A stretch of 64,000 nt of DNA from Bacteroidota bacterium (GCA_016192075.1 JACPUU010000001.1:1-64000), one strand, 5' to 3'. Shown: positions 1 to 8,442, counted from the stretch's first letter. Translations and numbers: made by a program. The notes: a model not told the origin generated them from the sequence alone.

Positions 1-394
1 GCCTCCTTTGTGTTCTCTGCGGTTAATTTTACAACTGGGATTAAAGTGGCTGAATTTTTGCAGTAATTTTTTGAATTTTTATCCGTTCATAGAAATCAAA
101 TGCGTTCAATTTGGATTTTTGAATACCTGGATGCTCCTGTTATGCGTGAAGGCAGTTTAGATACACCTGTTCCGTTTCAGGCTGACCTGGAGAAAAACTT
201 TATACCAAAAGAACGCTTTGAAGCAAAGTTGCTGCGGTTGGTGGAGTATTAGCTGCTTTTCTCTGTGTCCTCTGCGCCTCCTTTGTGTTCTCTGCGGTTA
301 ATTTTACAACTGGGATTAAAGTGGCTGAATTTTTGCAGTAATTTTTTGAATTTTTATCCGTTCATAGAAATCAAATGCGTTCAATTTGGATTTT
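1..394. repeat. 275-bp tandem duplication (119-bp exact repeat visible twice)
   Basis: Positions 1-119 and 276-394 are identical over 119 bases at an offset of 275. The second copy ends 20 bases into the TonB-domain gene at 375. Positions 120-275 hold the last codons of a 2-oxoacid dehydrogenase E1 gene plus spacer. The simplest reading is a tandem duplication of the 275-base unit 120-394, with the earlier copy running off the left edge of the window. This predicts the same E1 3' end just outside the window. The repeated spacer includes a Bacteroidota-type intergenic phrase rich in ctctgcg words. Confidence 0.85.
100..252 (+). pseudogene. Fusion mini-ORF: TonB-gene start joined in frame to an E1 dehydrogenase C-terminus
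   Basis: A 50-codon ORF starts with the same codons as the gene at 375 (MRSIWIF) and continues in frame into a tail containing SLDTPVPF and ending LLRLVEY. That tail resembles the C-terminus of the beta part of E1 components of branched-chain or other 2-oxoacid dehydrogenases. It was probably created by the 275-bp tandem duplication. It has no complete domain and cannot be a working enzyme, though it could still be translated because its upstream region equals that of the gene at 375. Confidence 0.6.
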
Positions 395-809
395 CATATT
401 CTTGTCAGGTATATCAAAGCAGTCGTTTGCAACAGATACGCTGAAGTGTCCGGGTGGATATTTTGATTCGACATTGTCTATGAACGTTTATGACTTTGCT
501 GAGGTCGAACCTTCTTACCCAGGCGGCTTTTCTGAGATGGTAACTTTCATAAATCAGAATCTTGTATATCCTGAGTCAGCTCGAAATGTTTGTGGAAGCT
601 CAAAAGTTTTTGTGGAATTTGTAGTGTCAGCAGAAGGAAAAATTCTGAATTTAGAAGTAGTAAAAAGCGAAGGCAAATTTTTTATGGAAGAAATGGAAAC
701 AGAGGTTCTACGTGTATTGGCATTAATGCCTGACTGGATTCCCGGAATCTGCAACGGAAATAAGGTTGCCGTGAAATATCGTATTCCAGTTAAAGTTGAA
801 ATAGATTAG
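375..809 (+). CDS. Secreted TonB C-terminal-domain protein
   Basis: A 144-residue protein with a short N-terminal hydrophobic signal (about residues 1-19). The TonB C-terminal fold follows: YPGGFSEM near residue 49, LVYPESA, then VEFVVSAEGKI and a closing MPDWIPG..NGNKV segment, which is the standard Bacteroidota 'energy transducer TonB' pattern. Real TonB proteins carry a membrane anchor and a proline-rich linker before this fold. Both are missing here, so it is probably an exported protein that borrowed the fold and not an energy transducer. Its stop lies 3 bases before the next start, so the two genes are probably co-transcribed. The first 20 bases belong to the tandem duplication. Confidence 0.8.
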   Translation: MRSIWIFIFLSGISKQSFATDTLKCPGGYFDSTLSMNVYDFAEVEPSYPGGFSEMVTFINQNLVYPESARNVCGSSKVFVEFVVSAEGKILNLEVVKSEGKFFMEEMETEVLRVLALMPDWIPGICNGNKVAVKYRIPVKVEID

Positions 810-812
810 CCT

Positions 813-1388
813 ATGAACGATTTTCTAACCTCTACCCGCAAACAATTTGACTATTACAAACAACTGGGCGAAAAAACATTTGACCAGGTTGCTGATGAAA
901 AACTCTTCTGGCAAGCCAATTCAGAAAGCAACAGCATTGCCACCATTGTCAAACACCTGTGGGGAAATATGCTGAGCCGCTGGACGGATTTTATGACCAC
1001 CGACGGTGAAAAAGAATGGCGTCAGCGTGATGCTGAATTTGACAACGACGTTCAGACCCGTGCGGCCATGATGCAAAAATGGAATGAGGGTTGGGACTGT
1101 CTTTTTGCGGCATTGGATTCTTTAAAAGAAGATGATCTGGCCAGAATTATTTACATCCGCAATCAGGGGCATACCGTGCTGGAAGCCATTAACCGCCAGC
1201 TGGCGCATTATCCATACCATGTAGGCCAGATTGTTTTTATAGGGAAATTAGTGCAGGCAGAAAACTGGAATTCACTTTCTATACCAAGGGGAAAATCAGA
1301 TGTGTATAACAAGGAAAAATTTGATCAGCCCAAATCCAGGCAACATTTTACAGATGAATATCTGAAAGGTAAAAAAGGGGAGAAGTAA
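813..1388 (+). CDS. DinB-like / DUF1572-type metal-binding protein
   Basis: A 191-residue soluble protein. The N-terminal helix (FLTSTRKQFDYYK), the pattern IATIVKHLWGNM near residue 43 and LAHYPYHVGQIVFIGK near residue 131 match the DUF1572 branch of the DinB/YfiT four-helix-bundle superfamily. Its conserved histidines (KHL, AHYPYH) would form a metal site. Members are often thiol-dependent transferases or of unknown role, so no substrate is proposed. It directly follows the TonB-domain gene and probably shares its transcript. Confidence 0.75.
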   Translation: MNDFLTSTRKQFDYYKQLGEKTFDQVADEKLFWQANSESNSIATIVKHLWGNMLSRWTDFMTTDGEKEWRQRDAEFDNDVQTRAAMMQKWNEGWDCLFAALDSLKEDDLARIIYIRNQGHTVLEAINRQLAHYPYHVGQIVFIGKLVQAENWNSLSIPRGKSDVYNKEKFDQPKSRQHFTDEYLKGKKGEK

Positions 1389-1410
1389 TTTTTTTTTTTG
1401 GTCTCTGAAA

Positions 1411-1570
1411 TTTTTTCCCGCGGATCGCGAAGTCCCACGACGCAGAAAAAAGTCGCTGATTTTCGCTGATAAAAAACGGCTTAGTATAATTCGGTAATAA
1501 ACTCTGTGCTGATCATCGAAAAAATCAGCGTTGATCTGCGCCCGAAATCAGCGTATATCTGCGGGAAAAT
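1411..1570. repeat. Imperfect inverted-repeat intergenic element
   Basis: The roughly 180-bp gap between two convergent genes carries terminal arms tttcccgcgga near 1415 and tctgcgggaaa near 1558, inverted relative to each other. Internal words such as gatcagcg and cgctgatttt recur in both orientations. It resembles the small palindromic elements scattered in Bacteroidota intergenic DNA and related in words to the hairpin at 53481-53512. It may also end transcription from both sides. Confidence 0.5.
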
Positions 1571-2226
1571 CATCCAAAATTCACCTTCTGAATCTGCCTG
1601 AGTGATTCTTTACACCCATCTGAAAGCAGCGGATAATCCAACGCAAACCGGAGCAGTTCTGCATCCGGATTGGGTTTGTAAAGCAGGTCCCACACTTCCA
1701 GCAAGCGAATGGAGTTATGCGGTCGCTCAATCAGTTCAACCGAATCATTTTTGAATACGTTTTCTTCATCCAGTACGCGGATGTACATACCCGGTTGATT
1801 TTTTTGAATGAATGTTTTTAAAACTGTCTGTGTTTCAAAACGGATTCCGAGTTTAAAACAGGGCTGGCGCGGTTGTGAAACCTGAACCGTTGCACCGCCG
1901 ATGCGAAGAATGTCCCCGATAAAAAAATCAGATTCCTGTAACCCTTCAATGGTTAAATTTTCTCCGAACATACCATAATTCCATTCCAGGTCCGGGAACA
2001 GTTTTTGCCATTCCGGATAATGTTCGGCTGAAAATAAATAACAAGCTTTGTCAATACCTCCGTGATATTTCCGGTCGTAAACCACATCGTCTTTCACATC
2101 TGTTTTTCCAAGATACAGCGGCCCTTCAACGGGGTATTTGTAAATACCGGTTTGAACCAGTGTGTCACGCCAGTTCACTGTTTTTTTTTCGCCGATATTG
2201 AGAGAGATAATTTTCATAAGGTTCAT
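1570..2226 (-). CDS. MOSC-domain protein (YiiM-like)
   Basis: A 218-residue protein. Residues about 50-70 (YDRKYHGGIDKACY), 85-95 (GMFGENLTIEG) and 118-125 (SQPRQPCFKL) are the signature blocks of MOSC domains of the YiiM type. Cys123 is the expected molybdenum-cofactor ligand. YiiM relatives reduce N-hydroxylated bases or amino acids, but the actual substrate here is unknown. The start overlaps the stop of the upstream gene in an ATGA arrangement, suggesting translational coupling. An alternative ATG lies three codons in. Confidence 0.85.
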   Translation of the reverse strand: MNLMKIISLNIGEKKTVNWRDTLVQTGIYKYPVEGPLYLGKTDVKDDVVYDRKYHGGIDKACYLFSAEHYPEWQKLFPDLEWNYGMFGENLTIEGLQESDFFIGDILRIGGATVQVSQPRQPCFKLGIRFETQTVLKTFIQKNQPGMYIRVLDEENVFKNDSVELIERPHNSIRLLEVWDLLYKPNPDAELLRFALDYPLLSDGCKESLRQIQKVNFG

Positions 2227-2783
2227 TTTGATCGAAGGCGTTTTGAAAACATGGCGGCCCGTGCCCGTTTCAACTTATTTAGCATAGCCGTGTCTTTTTC
2301 AGTGCGGGTGAGTTCAATCACTTTTTCTCCCGGCTGCCTTTTGTAACGGATTATCAGAAATTGTCCCGGGCTTACAAAAGAATAAACGGCTATTGTTAGT
2401 ACCATCAACGCTACTAATTTAGGAATGTAATAGGGGAACCAGAATGCATGAAACGAAAGAAATACACCTTTATAAGGATTGTTGGCTGAATAGAGCACCG
2501 TTACAGGATCTCCCAAACCATAGTTGCCTCTGAAACGGCCTTCAACTGTAAAATCAAGAGTTTCAGTCTTGCATCTGGCAACAGGTAATGAATAATAATC
2601 CGTATGCGTACCAACGGAATACTTACCTGAATTGCGCCGAACAACGGCATAATGCTCAAAACTTTCAACATGACAAATGCATGTGTCCTGAAAAAGGTAA
2701 CGTATTAATTGGGGGCCGGTCAGAATTAGTGCAAAAAGCAAAAGTGCCAGAAGGTAGATGCTGTTCCGGTTAAGTTTAATCAT
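2223..2783 (-). CDS. Two-helix membrane protein, DUF3592-like
   Basis: A 186-residue protein with one hydrophobic helix at about residues 9-28 and another at about 120-140. They enclose a soluble segment ending in GDPVTVLYSANNPYKG. That closing pattern is typical of DUF3592 proteins, whose function is not established. The C-terminal tail is rich in lysine and arginine and so is probably cytoplasmic. It overlaps the MOSC gene by four bases (ATGA) and sits 6 bases after the stop of the YCII lipoprotein gene, so the three probably form one minus-strand operon. Confidence 0.6.
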   Translation of the reverse strand: MIKLNRNSIYLLALLLFALILTGPQLIRYLFQDTCICHVESFEHYAVVRRNSGKYSVGTHTDYYSLPVARCKTETLDFTVEGRFRGNYGLGDPVTVLYSANNPYKGVFLSFHAFWFPYYIPKLVALMVLTIAVYSFVSPGQFLIIRYKRQPGEKVIELTRTEKDTAMLNKLKRARAAMFSKRLRSK

Positions 2784-2789
2784 AACAGC

Positions 2790-3308
2790 TTAATGATTTT
2801 CTTTCGCAACCCGTTTGTGAATGGCATTCACTTCCATCAGTGCGGCTGAACCGTACCACATTTGTAAATCCATGGTCAGACTGCCGGCCTGAACTGCTGG
2901 GTCAGATTTTGTCAGTTCTTCTGCTTCTTCAATGGTTTCTACATTAAAAACATAAATGCCGCGCAGGTCACTTCCTTCTTTGCTGTAAAAGGGACCAGCC
3001 AAAACCAGTTTTCCTTCTTCAGCCATGCGGTTAATGTTGGCCATGTGTTCCATTTGCAATTGAGCCGCTTCAGCAGAATCAAGATCGTTATTCGGACCAT
3101 CTTTCAGAAAAGCCATTACGTAGGTTTTCATACCGTATTCATCAGCGCCCAGCTTTTGCGCGTACAAAGAATCATACGCATTGAGTTCCGCTGTTGTTGA
3201 ATCTGCCGGAATGCTGTCTGTCAAATCACATGCTTCACACGTGTCATCTACCGGACGATTGCAGGAAAGTAAAACAAGGCAGACAAAGAAGGAGAGAACT
3301 ACTTTCAT
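2790..3308 (-). CDS. YCII-domain lipoprotein
   Basis: A 172-residue protein when started at the ATG at 3308. This start places a clean lipoprotein signal (MKVVLSFFVCLVLLSC, lipidated Cys16) at the N-terminus; the longer ORF from 3338 would bury it. The mature part holds a YCII-like ferredoxin fold: MKTYVMAFLKDGPN, a central HMANINRMAEEGKLVLAGPF and YVFNVETIEEAEEL with DPAVQAG. YCII domains bind small molecules and a few are dehydrochlorinases. An outer-membrane-anchored version has no assigned role. Confidence 0.75.
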   Translation of the reverse strand: MKVVLSFFVCLVLLSCNRPVDDTCEACDLTDSIPADSTTAELNAYDSLYAQKLGADEYGMKTYVMAFLKDGPNNDLDSAEAAQLQMEHMANINRMAEEGKLVLAGPFYSKEGSDLRGIYVFNVETIEEAEELTKSDPAVQAGSLTMDLQMWYGSAALMEVNAIHKRVAKENH

Positions 3309-3375
3309 TATTTTGGATTTTATGTTACGAATGTACAAAAGGCATCCAATCTGACCAAGTCATTCAAAACACGAT

Positions 3376-4257
3376 CTAGCCGATCCTCAGGCTGCGCATA
3401 AAACTCCCGATCAATGTATCTTTGGAATCATGATTAGCATAAATTATTTTTTCATCCTTTTGCTGAAGTGCCAGGGTATAAAGTAGCGGAATATAATGTT
3501 CGGCTGAGTTCACACTGATTTCAGCCGCCGATCCAAGGGTTTTATAGTTGATCAGGGAAGCATGGTCTCCGCTGTTCATAAGCTCTTCTGTTTTGGCATC
3601 AAATTCCAGGGCCCAGTCAAACGGTTTGCTGTTCATGTAAGCCATGTAGCGAAGGTTGTGTACAATATTGCCGCTGCCCACAATCAATACGCCTTTTTTG
3701 CGCAGATAGCTTAACTCTTTGGCCAGGTCATAATGCCATTGCATGTCACGGGTATAATTGAGGGACAACTGAAAGCAGGGAATTGATGCATCGGGGTACA
3801 TGTGTACCAGAATACTCCAGGCTCCGTGGTCAAGGCCCCATTCATGATCTAATCCTATCTCAGTAAATTTTACATTTTCTGAAATTTCTTTGGCGAGTTC
3901 AGGAGCGCCATCCACCGGATATTTTACGTCGTAAAGCTCCTTTGGAAAACCGTACATGTCATAAATCAGTTTGGGTTTGTCAACGGCAACCACTTTGGTG
4001 CCTTTGCTCTCCCAGTGAGCCGAAATAACAAGTATGGCTTTGGGGGTGGGAATGTCTTTCATCAGGCTTTTCCAACCTTCAGTATACGCATTGTTTTCAA
4101 TGGCATTCATCGGGCTGCCGTGCCCCATAAATAAGACCGGCATGCGGTTGCCGTCTTCGGTCAGTGAATTCAGAAAATTAGATCCCATGGTGGTGTGATT
4201 TAAAATAAGTCCGGCTCCGGTGAGTGAACTTAAAGCTATGAAAGTTCTGCGGTTCAT
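3376..4257 (-). CDS. ygiD: YgiD-type extradiol dioxygenase family protein
   Basis: A 293-residue protein of the 4,5-DOPA-dioxygenase-like (class III extradiol, LigB fold) family. Visible metal ligands are His46 (FMGHGSP), His81 (ISAHWES), His200 (GSGNIVHN) and His254 (AEHYIP), with His144 in GLDHGAWS in the catalytic position. YgiD relatives bind zinc and act on catechols such as DOPA, but the substrate here is not known. The first 30 residues begin NRRTFIALSSL and look like an export signal with a twin-arginine flavour, unlike cytoplasmic E. coli YgiD. It is probably transcribed from its own promoter at 4274-4281. Confidence 0.85.
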   Translation of the reverse strand: MNRRTFIALSSLTGAGLILNHTTMGSNFLNSLTEDGNRMPVLFMGHGSPMNAIENNAYTEGWKSLMKDIPTPKAILVISAHWESKGTKVVAVDKPKLIYDMYGFPKELYDVKYPVDGAPELAKEISENVKFTEIGLDHEWGLDHGAWSILVHMYPDASIPCFQLSLNYTRDMQWHYDLAKELSYLRKKGVLIVGSGNIVHNLRYMAYMNSKPFDWALEFDAKTEELMNSGDHASLINYKTLGSAAEISVNSAEHYIPLLYTLALQQKDEKIIYANHDSKDTLIGSFMRSLRIG

Positions 4258-4273
4258 GTTACAAATTTCAGAT

Positions 4274-4281
4274 CAAAGGTA
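4274..4281 (-). promoter_or_regulatory. -7 promoter box (TACCTTTG)
   Basis: On the minus strand this is TACCTTTG, matching the Bacteroidota consensus TAnnTTTG, 16 bases before the ygiD start. No convincing -33 TTTG was found at the usual spacing. Confidence 0.5.
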
Positions 4282-4374
4282 CGAATAAGTGTCTGAACAT
4301 TAAATGTTGTAACAAATAATTAACACATGCATTAGCCAGAAGTTTGGTTAAAGGAAGAAAAGTTTGTCGGAGGG

Positions 4375-4420
4375 TTAGGAGTTAGTCCAGTAATAACAAC
4401 ACCTTGTCACTAACTCCTAA
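4375..4420. repeat. 12-bp inverted repeat between ygiD promoter and corA
   Basis: ttaggagttagt at 4375-4386 is repeated as its exact complement at 4409-4420 with a 22-base loop. It lies in the 190-bp gap downstream of corA (minus strand) and could end corA transcription, although no strong T-run follows. Words of this kind recur in Bacteroidota intergenic DNA. Confidence 0.45.
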
Positions 4421-4447
4421 TTTCTATATTCTGACTCCTTATTTGAG

Positions 4448-5509
4448 TCAGAACCATTTTTTACGCCTGAAATAGATGACCATGCCTGACAAAATAATCA
4501 GCATAATGCCCCAGATGACGTAATAGCCATAGTGCCATTCGGTTTCAGGCATATTTGAAAAATTCATTCCGTACACCCCAACAATAAAGGTAAGGGGAAT
4601 GAAAATGGTAGAAATTACGGTGAGTACTTTCATCACCTCATTCATTTTATTACTGGTGCCGGACAAATACAAGTCCTGGATACTGGCAATCACCTCACGT
4701 TGAGAATCAATGCTGTCATTCACCTGTATAATGTGTTCATAAAGGTCTCGGAGATACCGGTGTGTGCTTTCTTCGACCAGTTTTCCGCCGTCTTTCTCAA
4801 GGCCTGAAGCAACCTCGCGCAGTGGCAGAACCACCCGTTTAAAGTTTACGATTTGCCGTTTAAGGGTTTGAATTTCTTTCAGTGCCTCAGGCGTTGGATT
4901 TTTGAAAATATCGCGTTCAATGGCCGCGTTTTTGTCACTGAAATATTCGGTCACAAAAAAGTAATTGTCCACTACGGTGTCCAGCATCCGGTAGAGCAGA
5001 AAATCAACTTTGCGTTTGGGTATTTCACCCTGTAGTTTACGTATGCGGTCACGGATTCCGTCAAAGACATCACCGCCTTCTTCCTGGAATGAGATCAGCC
5101 AGCCGTCACCCATTACAAAACTTACCTGTTCATGGGTGATTCCGCTTCGGTCAGTGTTCATGTCAACCATTTTCAGTGTTACGAAAATGTAATTTTGAAA
5201 AATCTCCGTTTTTGGCCGGTGATTGGTGTTGAGAATGTCTTCCAGCAATAATTTATCCAGGTGAAACTGCTCACCGATTTTCCCCAGAATTTCAACATTA
5301 TGCAAGCCGTCAACGTTAATCCACGTAATGGTTTTATTGTTGCAGTAATTACAGAGTTCTTCTACCTGGCACTCCCGTTCATTTACTAAATCTGCGGTGT
5401 AATCAAATACCGTTATTTTTACGGCATCAGTCCGCTGTGACCCAATGTGAATAAGGGTACCGGGGGGAGCACCTGCCTTACTTGATTTACGAACGGAGTG
5501 GCGGGACAT
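4448..5509 (-). CDS. corA: CorA-family magnesium/cobalt channel
   Basis: A 353-residue inner-membrane divalent-cation channel. The long N-terminal alpha/beta cytoplasmic domain and helical funnel are followed by two C-terminal membrane helices (about 292-312 and 325-345). The diagnostic selectivity motif GMN is at residues 314-316. The basic C-terminus (RRKKWF) is also typical. It forms a homopentamer in the family. The gene starts 9 bases after the stop of the upstream dehydrogenase gene, so both are likely on one message although their functions are unrelated. Confidence 0.95.
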   Translation of the reverse strand: MSRHSVRKSSKAGAPPGTLIHIGSQRTDAVKITVFDYTADLVNERECQVEELCNYCNNKTITWINVDGLHNVEILGKIGEQFHLDKLLLEDILNTNHRPKTEIFQNYIFVTLKMVDMNTDRSGITHEQVSFVMGDGWLISFQEEGGDVFDGIRDRIRKLQGEIPKRKVDFLLYRMLDTVVDNYFFVTEYFSDKNAAIERDIFKNPTPEALKEIQTLKRQIVNFKRVVLPLREVASGLEKDGGKLVEESTHRYLRDLYEHIIQVNDSIDSQREVIASIQDLYLSGTSNKMNEVMKVLTVISTIFIPLTFIVGVYGMNFSNMPETEWHYGYYVIWGIMLIILSGMVIYFRRKKWF

Positions 5510-5518
5510 GCAGCCGGG

Positions 5519-6409
5519 TTATTTTTTAAAATTTGCCGCCACAACCAGGTCTTTGGTTCCGTGTGTCCAGGAATAAAAACCTTCGCCTGATTTTACACCC
5601 AGCTTTCCGGCGGTAACCATATTCACGAGTAAAGGACATGGCGCATATTTGTCATTTCCAAGGCCGCTGTAAAGTACATTCATAATTGCCAGGCAAACGT
5701 CGAGCCCGATAAAATCAGCCAGTTGCAAAGGGCCCATGGGATGAGCCATTCCAAGTTTCATAACGGTATCAATTTCTTCAACACCGGCAACACCTTCATT
5801 CAGTGTTATGATGGCTTCGTTGATCATGGGCATTAAAATACGGTTGGCAACAAACCCGGGATAATCATTGACTTCAACCGGTATTTTATCCAGCGTCTTG
5901 CTCACCGCCATAATGGTATTGGTGACTTCGTCTGAGGTAGAGTAACCGCGTATAATCTCTACCAGTTTCATTACCGGAACCGGGTTCATAAAGTGCATAC
6001 CAATCACTTTGTCCGGTTTGGTGGTGACTGATGCTATTTTAGTAATAGAAATGGATGAGGTATTGGTTGCCAGAATGCAGGTTGGTTTTGTTGCGGCATC
6101 CATGTCTCTGAAAATTTTCAGTTTCAGATCAGCATTTTCTGTTGCAGCTTCTACTACAAGTTCAGCATTGGCTACGCCGGTTTTCAAATCACTGCAGGTT
6201 GTGATGTTGGCAAGTGTTTTGTTTTTTTCGTCTGCGGTCAGTTTTCCTTTTTCAACCATACGGTCGAGGTTTTTTGAAATGGTTGCAAGTGCCTTTTTTA
6301 AGGTATCTTCTGAAACATCTACGAGGTTAACTGAATAGCCGAATTGTGCAAAGGTGTGTGCAATTCCATTTCCCATGGTACCTGCGCCAATAACTGTAAC
6401 ATTTTTCAT
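5519..6409 (-). CDS. hbd: 3-hydroxybutyryl-CoA dehydrogenase
   Basis: A 296-residue NAD-dependent enzyme interconverting 3-hydroxyacyl-CoA and 3-oxoacyl-CoA. The N-terminal Rossmann fold shows GAGTMGNGIA at residues 8-17. ATNTSS, the catalytic-His segment GMHFMNPVP and VANRILMPMINEA follow as in short-chain 3-hydroxyacyl-CoA dehydrogenases. It works with a thiolase such as the one encoded at 58729-59904. Upstream at 6437-6444 is a near -7 box (TATCTTTA on the minus strand). It heads a two-gene unit with corA. Confidence 0.93.
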   Translation of the reverse strand: MKNVTVIGAGTMGNGIAHTFAQFGYSVNLVDVSEDTLKKALATISKNLDRMVEKGKLTADEKNKTLANITTCSDLKTGVANAELVVEAATENADLKLKIFRDMDAATKPTCILATNTSSISITKIASVTTKPDKVIGMHFMNPVPVMKLVEIIRGYSTSDEVTNTIMAVSKTLDKIPVEVNDYPGFVANRILMPMINEAIITLNEGVAGVEEIDTVMKLGMAHPMGPLQLADFIGLDVCLAIMNVLYSGLGNDKYAPCPLLVNMVTAGKLGVKSGEGFYSWTHGTKDLVVAANFKK

Positions 6410-6537
6410 AAGTATGATTTAAGCGGATTTGAGGGTCTAAAGATAATTATTTTATAGCATACCCAACCCTTTCGGGCGCCTGCCCGTTTATACTGTTAAT
6501 TCTGACGTTTATCGTCAACTTTTGAAATGAAAAAAAC

Positions 6538-6574
6538 GAAACCCGGGTATTTTATATTCCGGGTTTCTGTTTTT
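6538..6574. terminator. Bidirectional terminator-like hairpin between divergent genes
   Basis: Nine-base perfect arms gaaacccgg (6538-6546) and ccgggtttc (6559-6567) enclose 12 bases. TGTTTTT follows on the plus strand, and a run of seven T follows on the minus strand. This is a convincing intrinsic terminator shape, but it lies between two divergently transcribed genes (6409 minus, 6696 plus), where none is expected. Confidence 0.7.
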
Positions 6575-6695
6575 ATGTTACATTTTAAAATTCTTTCATT
6601 ATGGCATAAGAACCAACTGCGGGCAAATAATAATTCTTTAGCATTTTTTATAAACCAGACAAATATTTGTTCCGCCCAATCGTTACTTTTGAATC

Positions 6696-7703
6696 ATGAA
6701 TCAACCAGCCAACGAAGAAGTCGCAAAAAATACCCGGCAAAATGAATCTGATTCAAACCAGGAATCAGACAAACACCATGGGTATTCGGTGGTTATATTG
6801 GGGCTTCTTGCCGCAATACTGACCATGCCGCTTTTTATGTTGCTGTACAAGTATGTGCCTGCACTGGAGGTTACCCTTTCAGGCAAAGTAATCCGGCTTG
6901 ATCACATTATCCTTTTCCTGCTTGTCTTTTTTGCTACGTACTACCTGCTTCGCAAGTTCCGCACAATTGTTTACATAGGCATGGTTGGCGGACTCCTGGT
7001 ACTTACGGTGACCAATTTTTCGGGCGTTTATACCATGGAAAACCTCTATCACGATTATGCCCAGTTTCTGTACAACCTGTCTGAAAATTCATTCAGTTCA
7101 GAGTTTATGATTCAGGAGGGTGAATTTGGGCGTGAGGCCGAATTGCGTGAAGCCATTGATTATGATAATCCGGAGGTGCGTAATTATGCAGCCAGTATTG
7201 GTGTCAAACATTTTGATGAAAAGGCTTACCTGTCTAAAAACCGTAAATGGGTTCAGTTTTTTAGTGTATTCAAAGAGATTTACGGACACTGGAAATACGT
7301 ATTTGATCCGGTTGGTGAAGAGTACTATTCCAGGGCAAGTGAAACCCTGGGGCAGCTGCAGTACGATGATAATTTCAAGGGAGATTGTGATGATTATTCT
7401 ATTATGATGGCCGCCTGCATTAAAGCAATTGGGGGTGAGGTAAGACTCGTACGGACATTTGTAGAACGGGATGGTAAACGAAGCGGTCACATGTATCCCG
7501 AGGTAAAATTCGGCGATTCAAAAGACCTTGAAACTGTGGTTTACCTGATAAAAAATGTCTTTTTTGTAGATGAAGCCAAAGGCAAATCAATTTTCTATTA
7601 CGAAGACAACAAAGGCTTCATCTGGCTGAATTTTGATTACAATGACGCTTATCCGGGTGGAAAGTTCCAGAGTGATGTGCGTGAAACTGAGATTGTAATT
7701 TGA
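6696..7703 (+). CDS. Membrane-anchored transglutaminase-like protein
   Basis: A 335-residue protein with a charged N-terminal tail and three hydrophobic helices (about 31-51, 69-86, 91-108). The soluble C-terminal half carries the transglutaminase/papain-like triad: Cys231 in FKGDCDDYS, His265 in SGHMYPEV and an Asp in WLNFDYND (314 or 317). Bacterial proteins of this type may be cysteine proteases or peptide-crosslinking enzymes; which applies here cannot be told. The start is the first ATG, and a TACTTTTG box at 6684-6691 lies only 4 bases before it. The gene stands alone. Confidence 0.8.
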   Translation: MNQPANEEVAKNTRQNESDSNQESDKHHGYSVVILGLLAAILTMPLFMLLYKYVPALEVTLSGKVIRLDHIILFLLVFFATYYLLRKFRTIVYIGMVGGLLVLTVTNFSGVYTMENLYHDYAQFLYNLSENSFSSEFMIQEGEFGREAELREAIDYDNPEVRNYAASIGVKHFDEKAYLSKNRKWVQFFSVFKEIYGHWKYVFDPVGEEYYSRASETLGQLQYDDNFKGDCDDYSIMMAACIKAIGGEVRLVRTFVERDGKRSGHMYPEVKFGDSKDLETVVYLIKNVFFVDEAKGKSIFYYEDNKGFIWLNFDYNDAYPGGKFQSDVRETEIVI

Positions 7704-7832
7704 TTCGAATTACTAAAATTTAAACGATTTAGGTGTAAATTTTTGGTTGATCTGCCAAAATCTCCCATTCGTCTAATTTTTTTGTTTTTTCCACAAAGAG
7801 TGCCTACTTTTTAACTAACCGTTGGCTCAGAT

Positions 7833-8198
7833 ATGGACTTTAAAAAATGCAATTTTCATTGCCCCCATTGTTCTGAAAAGTTGAATAATGAAGGTTTTAT
7901 CGTGCTTGGTACAAAGCGTCCCTCGGGTGAAGAAGGCCATATTCGCCTTGCCACTTCGTTTGGAAATTATGAGTACCGGCATGATCCTGATATTGAATTT
8001 CCTCCGGGTGAGGTGGTTACCTTTGTATGCCCGTCCTGCGGCAACCAGGTACACTCCGATAAGTACAAAGATTATGCAATGATTAAAATGCATGTTACTG
8101 AAAAGATTGTGTTTGATGTACTCTTTTCACGCGAGGCCGGTAAACGCCGTACATACATTGTAACGGAAGATGGAATAGAGTCCTATTCTGAGATGTAA
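7833..8198 (+). CDS. Small zinc-ribbon protein of unknown function
   Basis: A 121-residue soluble protein with two cysteine knuckles, Cys10/Cys13 (CPHC, with Cys6 nearby) and Cys66/Cys69 (CPSC), which together would hold one zinc ion. The rest is a short beta-rich region without a motif I recognise. There is no signal peptide or membrane helix. It is flanked by an AT-rich 130-bp gap and, downstream, by the hairpin repeats starting 4 bases after its stop, which may act as its transcript end. Confidence 0.65.
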   Translation: MDFKKCNFHCPHCSEKLNNEGFIVLGTKRPSGEEGHIRLATSFGNYEYRHDPDIEFPPGEVVTFVCPSCGNQVHSDKYKDYAMIKMHVTEKIVFDVLFSREAGKRRTYIVTEDGIESYSEM

Positions 8199-8201
8199 AT
8201 G

Positions 8202-8442
8202 ACACTCGATTCAAACGTTAGTTTGAATCGTAAGTGGAATTTATCCCGACAAAATTGTCGGGATCTGCCCAGGTTTAACGATTGCCAACACTCGATTCAA
8301 ACGCTGGTTTGAATCGTAAGTGGAATTTATCCCGACAGTTTCGTCGGGATCTGCCCAGGTTTAACGATTGCCAACACTCGATTCAAACGCTGGTTTGAAT
8401 CGTAAGTGGAATTTATCCCGACAGTTTCGTCGGGATCTGCCC
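8202..8442. repeat. Three tandem 86-bp units, each with two hairpins
   Basis: Units begin at 8202, 8288 and 8374 (the last is 69 bp). Each contains hairpin A, with 10-bp arms cgattcaaac/gtttgaatcg around a 4-base loop, and hairpin B, with 8-bp arms atcccgac/gtcgggat around a 6-base loop. Loops vary between units (gtta or gctg in A; aaaatt or agtttc in B) while the stems are unchanged. The array starts right after the stop of the zinc-ribbon gene. Unit length and absence of unique spacers exclude a CRISPR array. Confidence 0.85.

Noticed and set aside
375-809. Genuine TonB energy transducer
   Set aside because: No transmembrane anchor retained and no proline-rich spacer, and no exbB/exbD nearby; only the C-terminal fold is shared.
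6527-6745. Small plus-strand ORF before the transglutaminase gene
   Set aside because: It runs through the terminator-like hairpin and overlaps the real gene in another frame, with no protein-like features.
8202-8442. CRISPR-like array
   Set aside because: The 86-bp units abut without unique spacers and are themselves hairpins; no cas gene is near.
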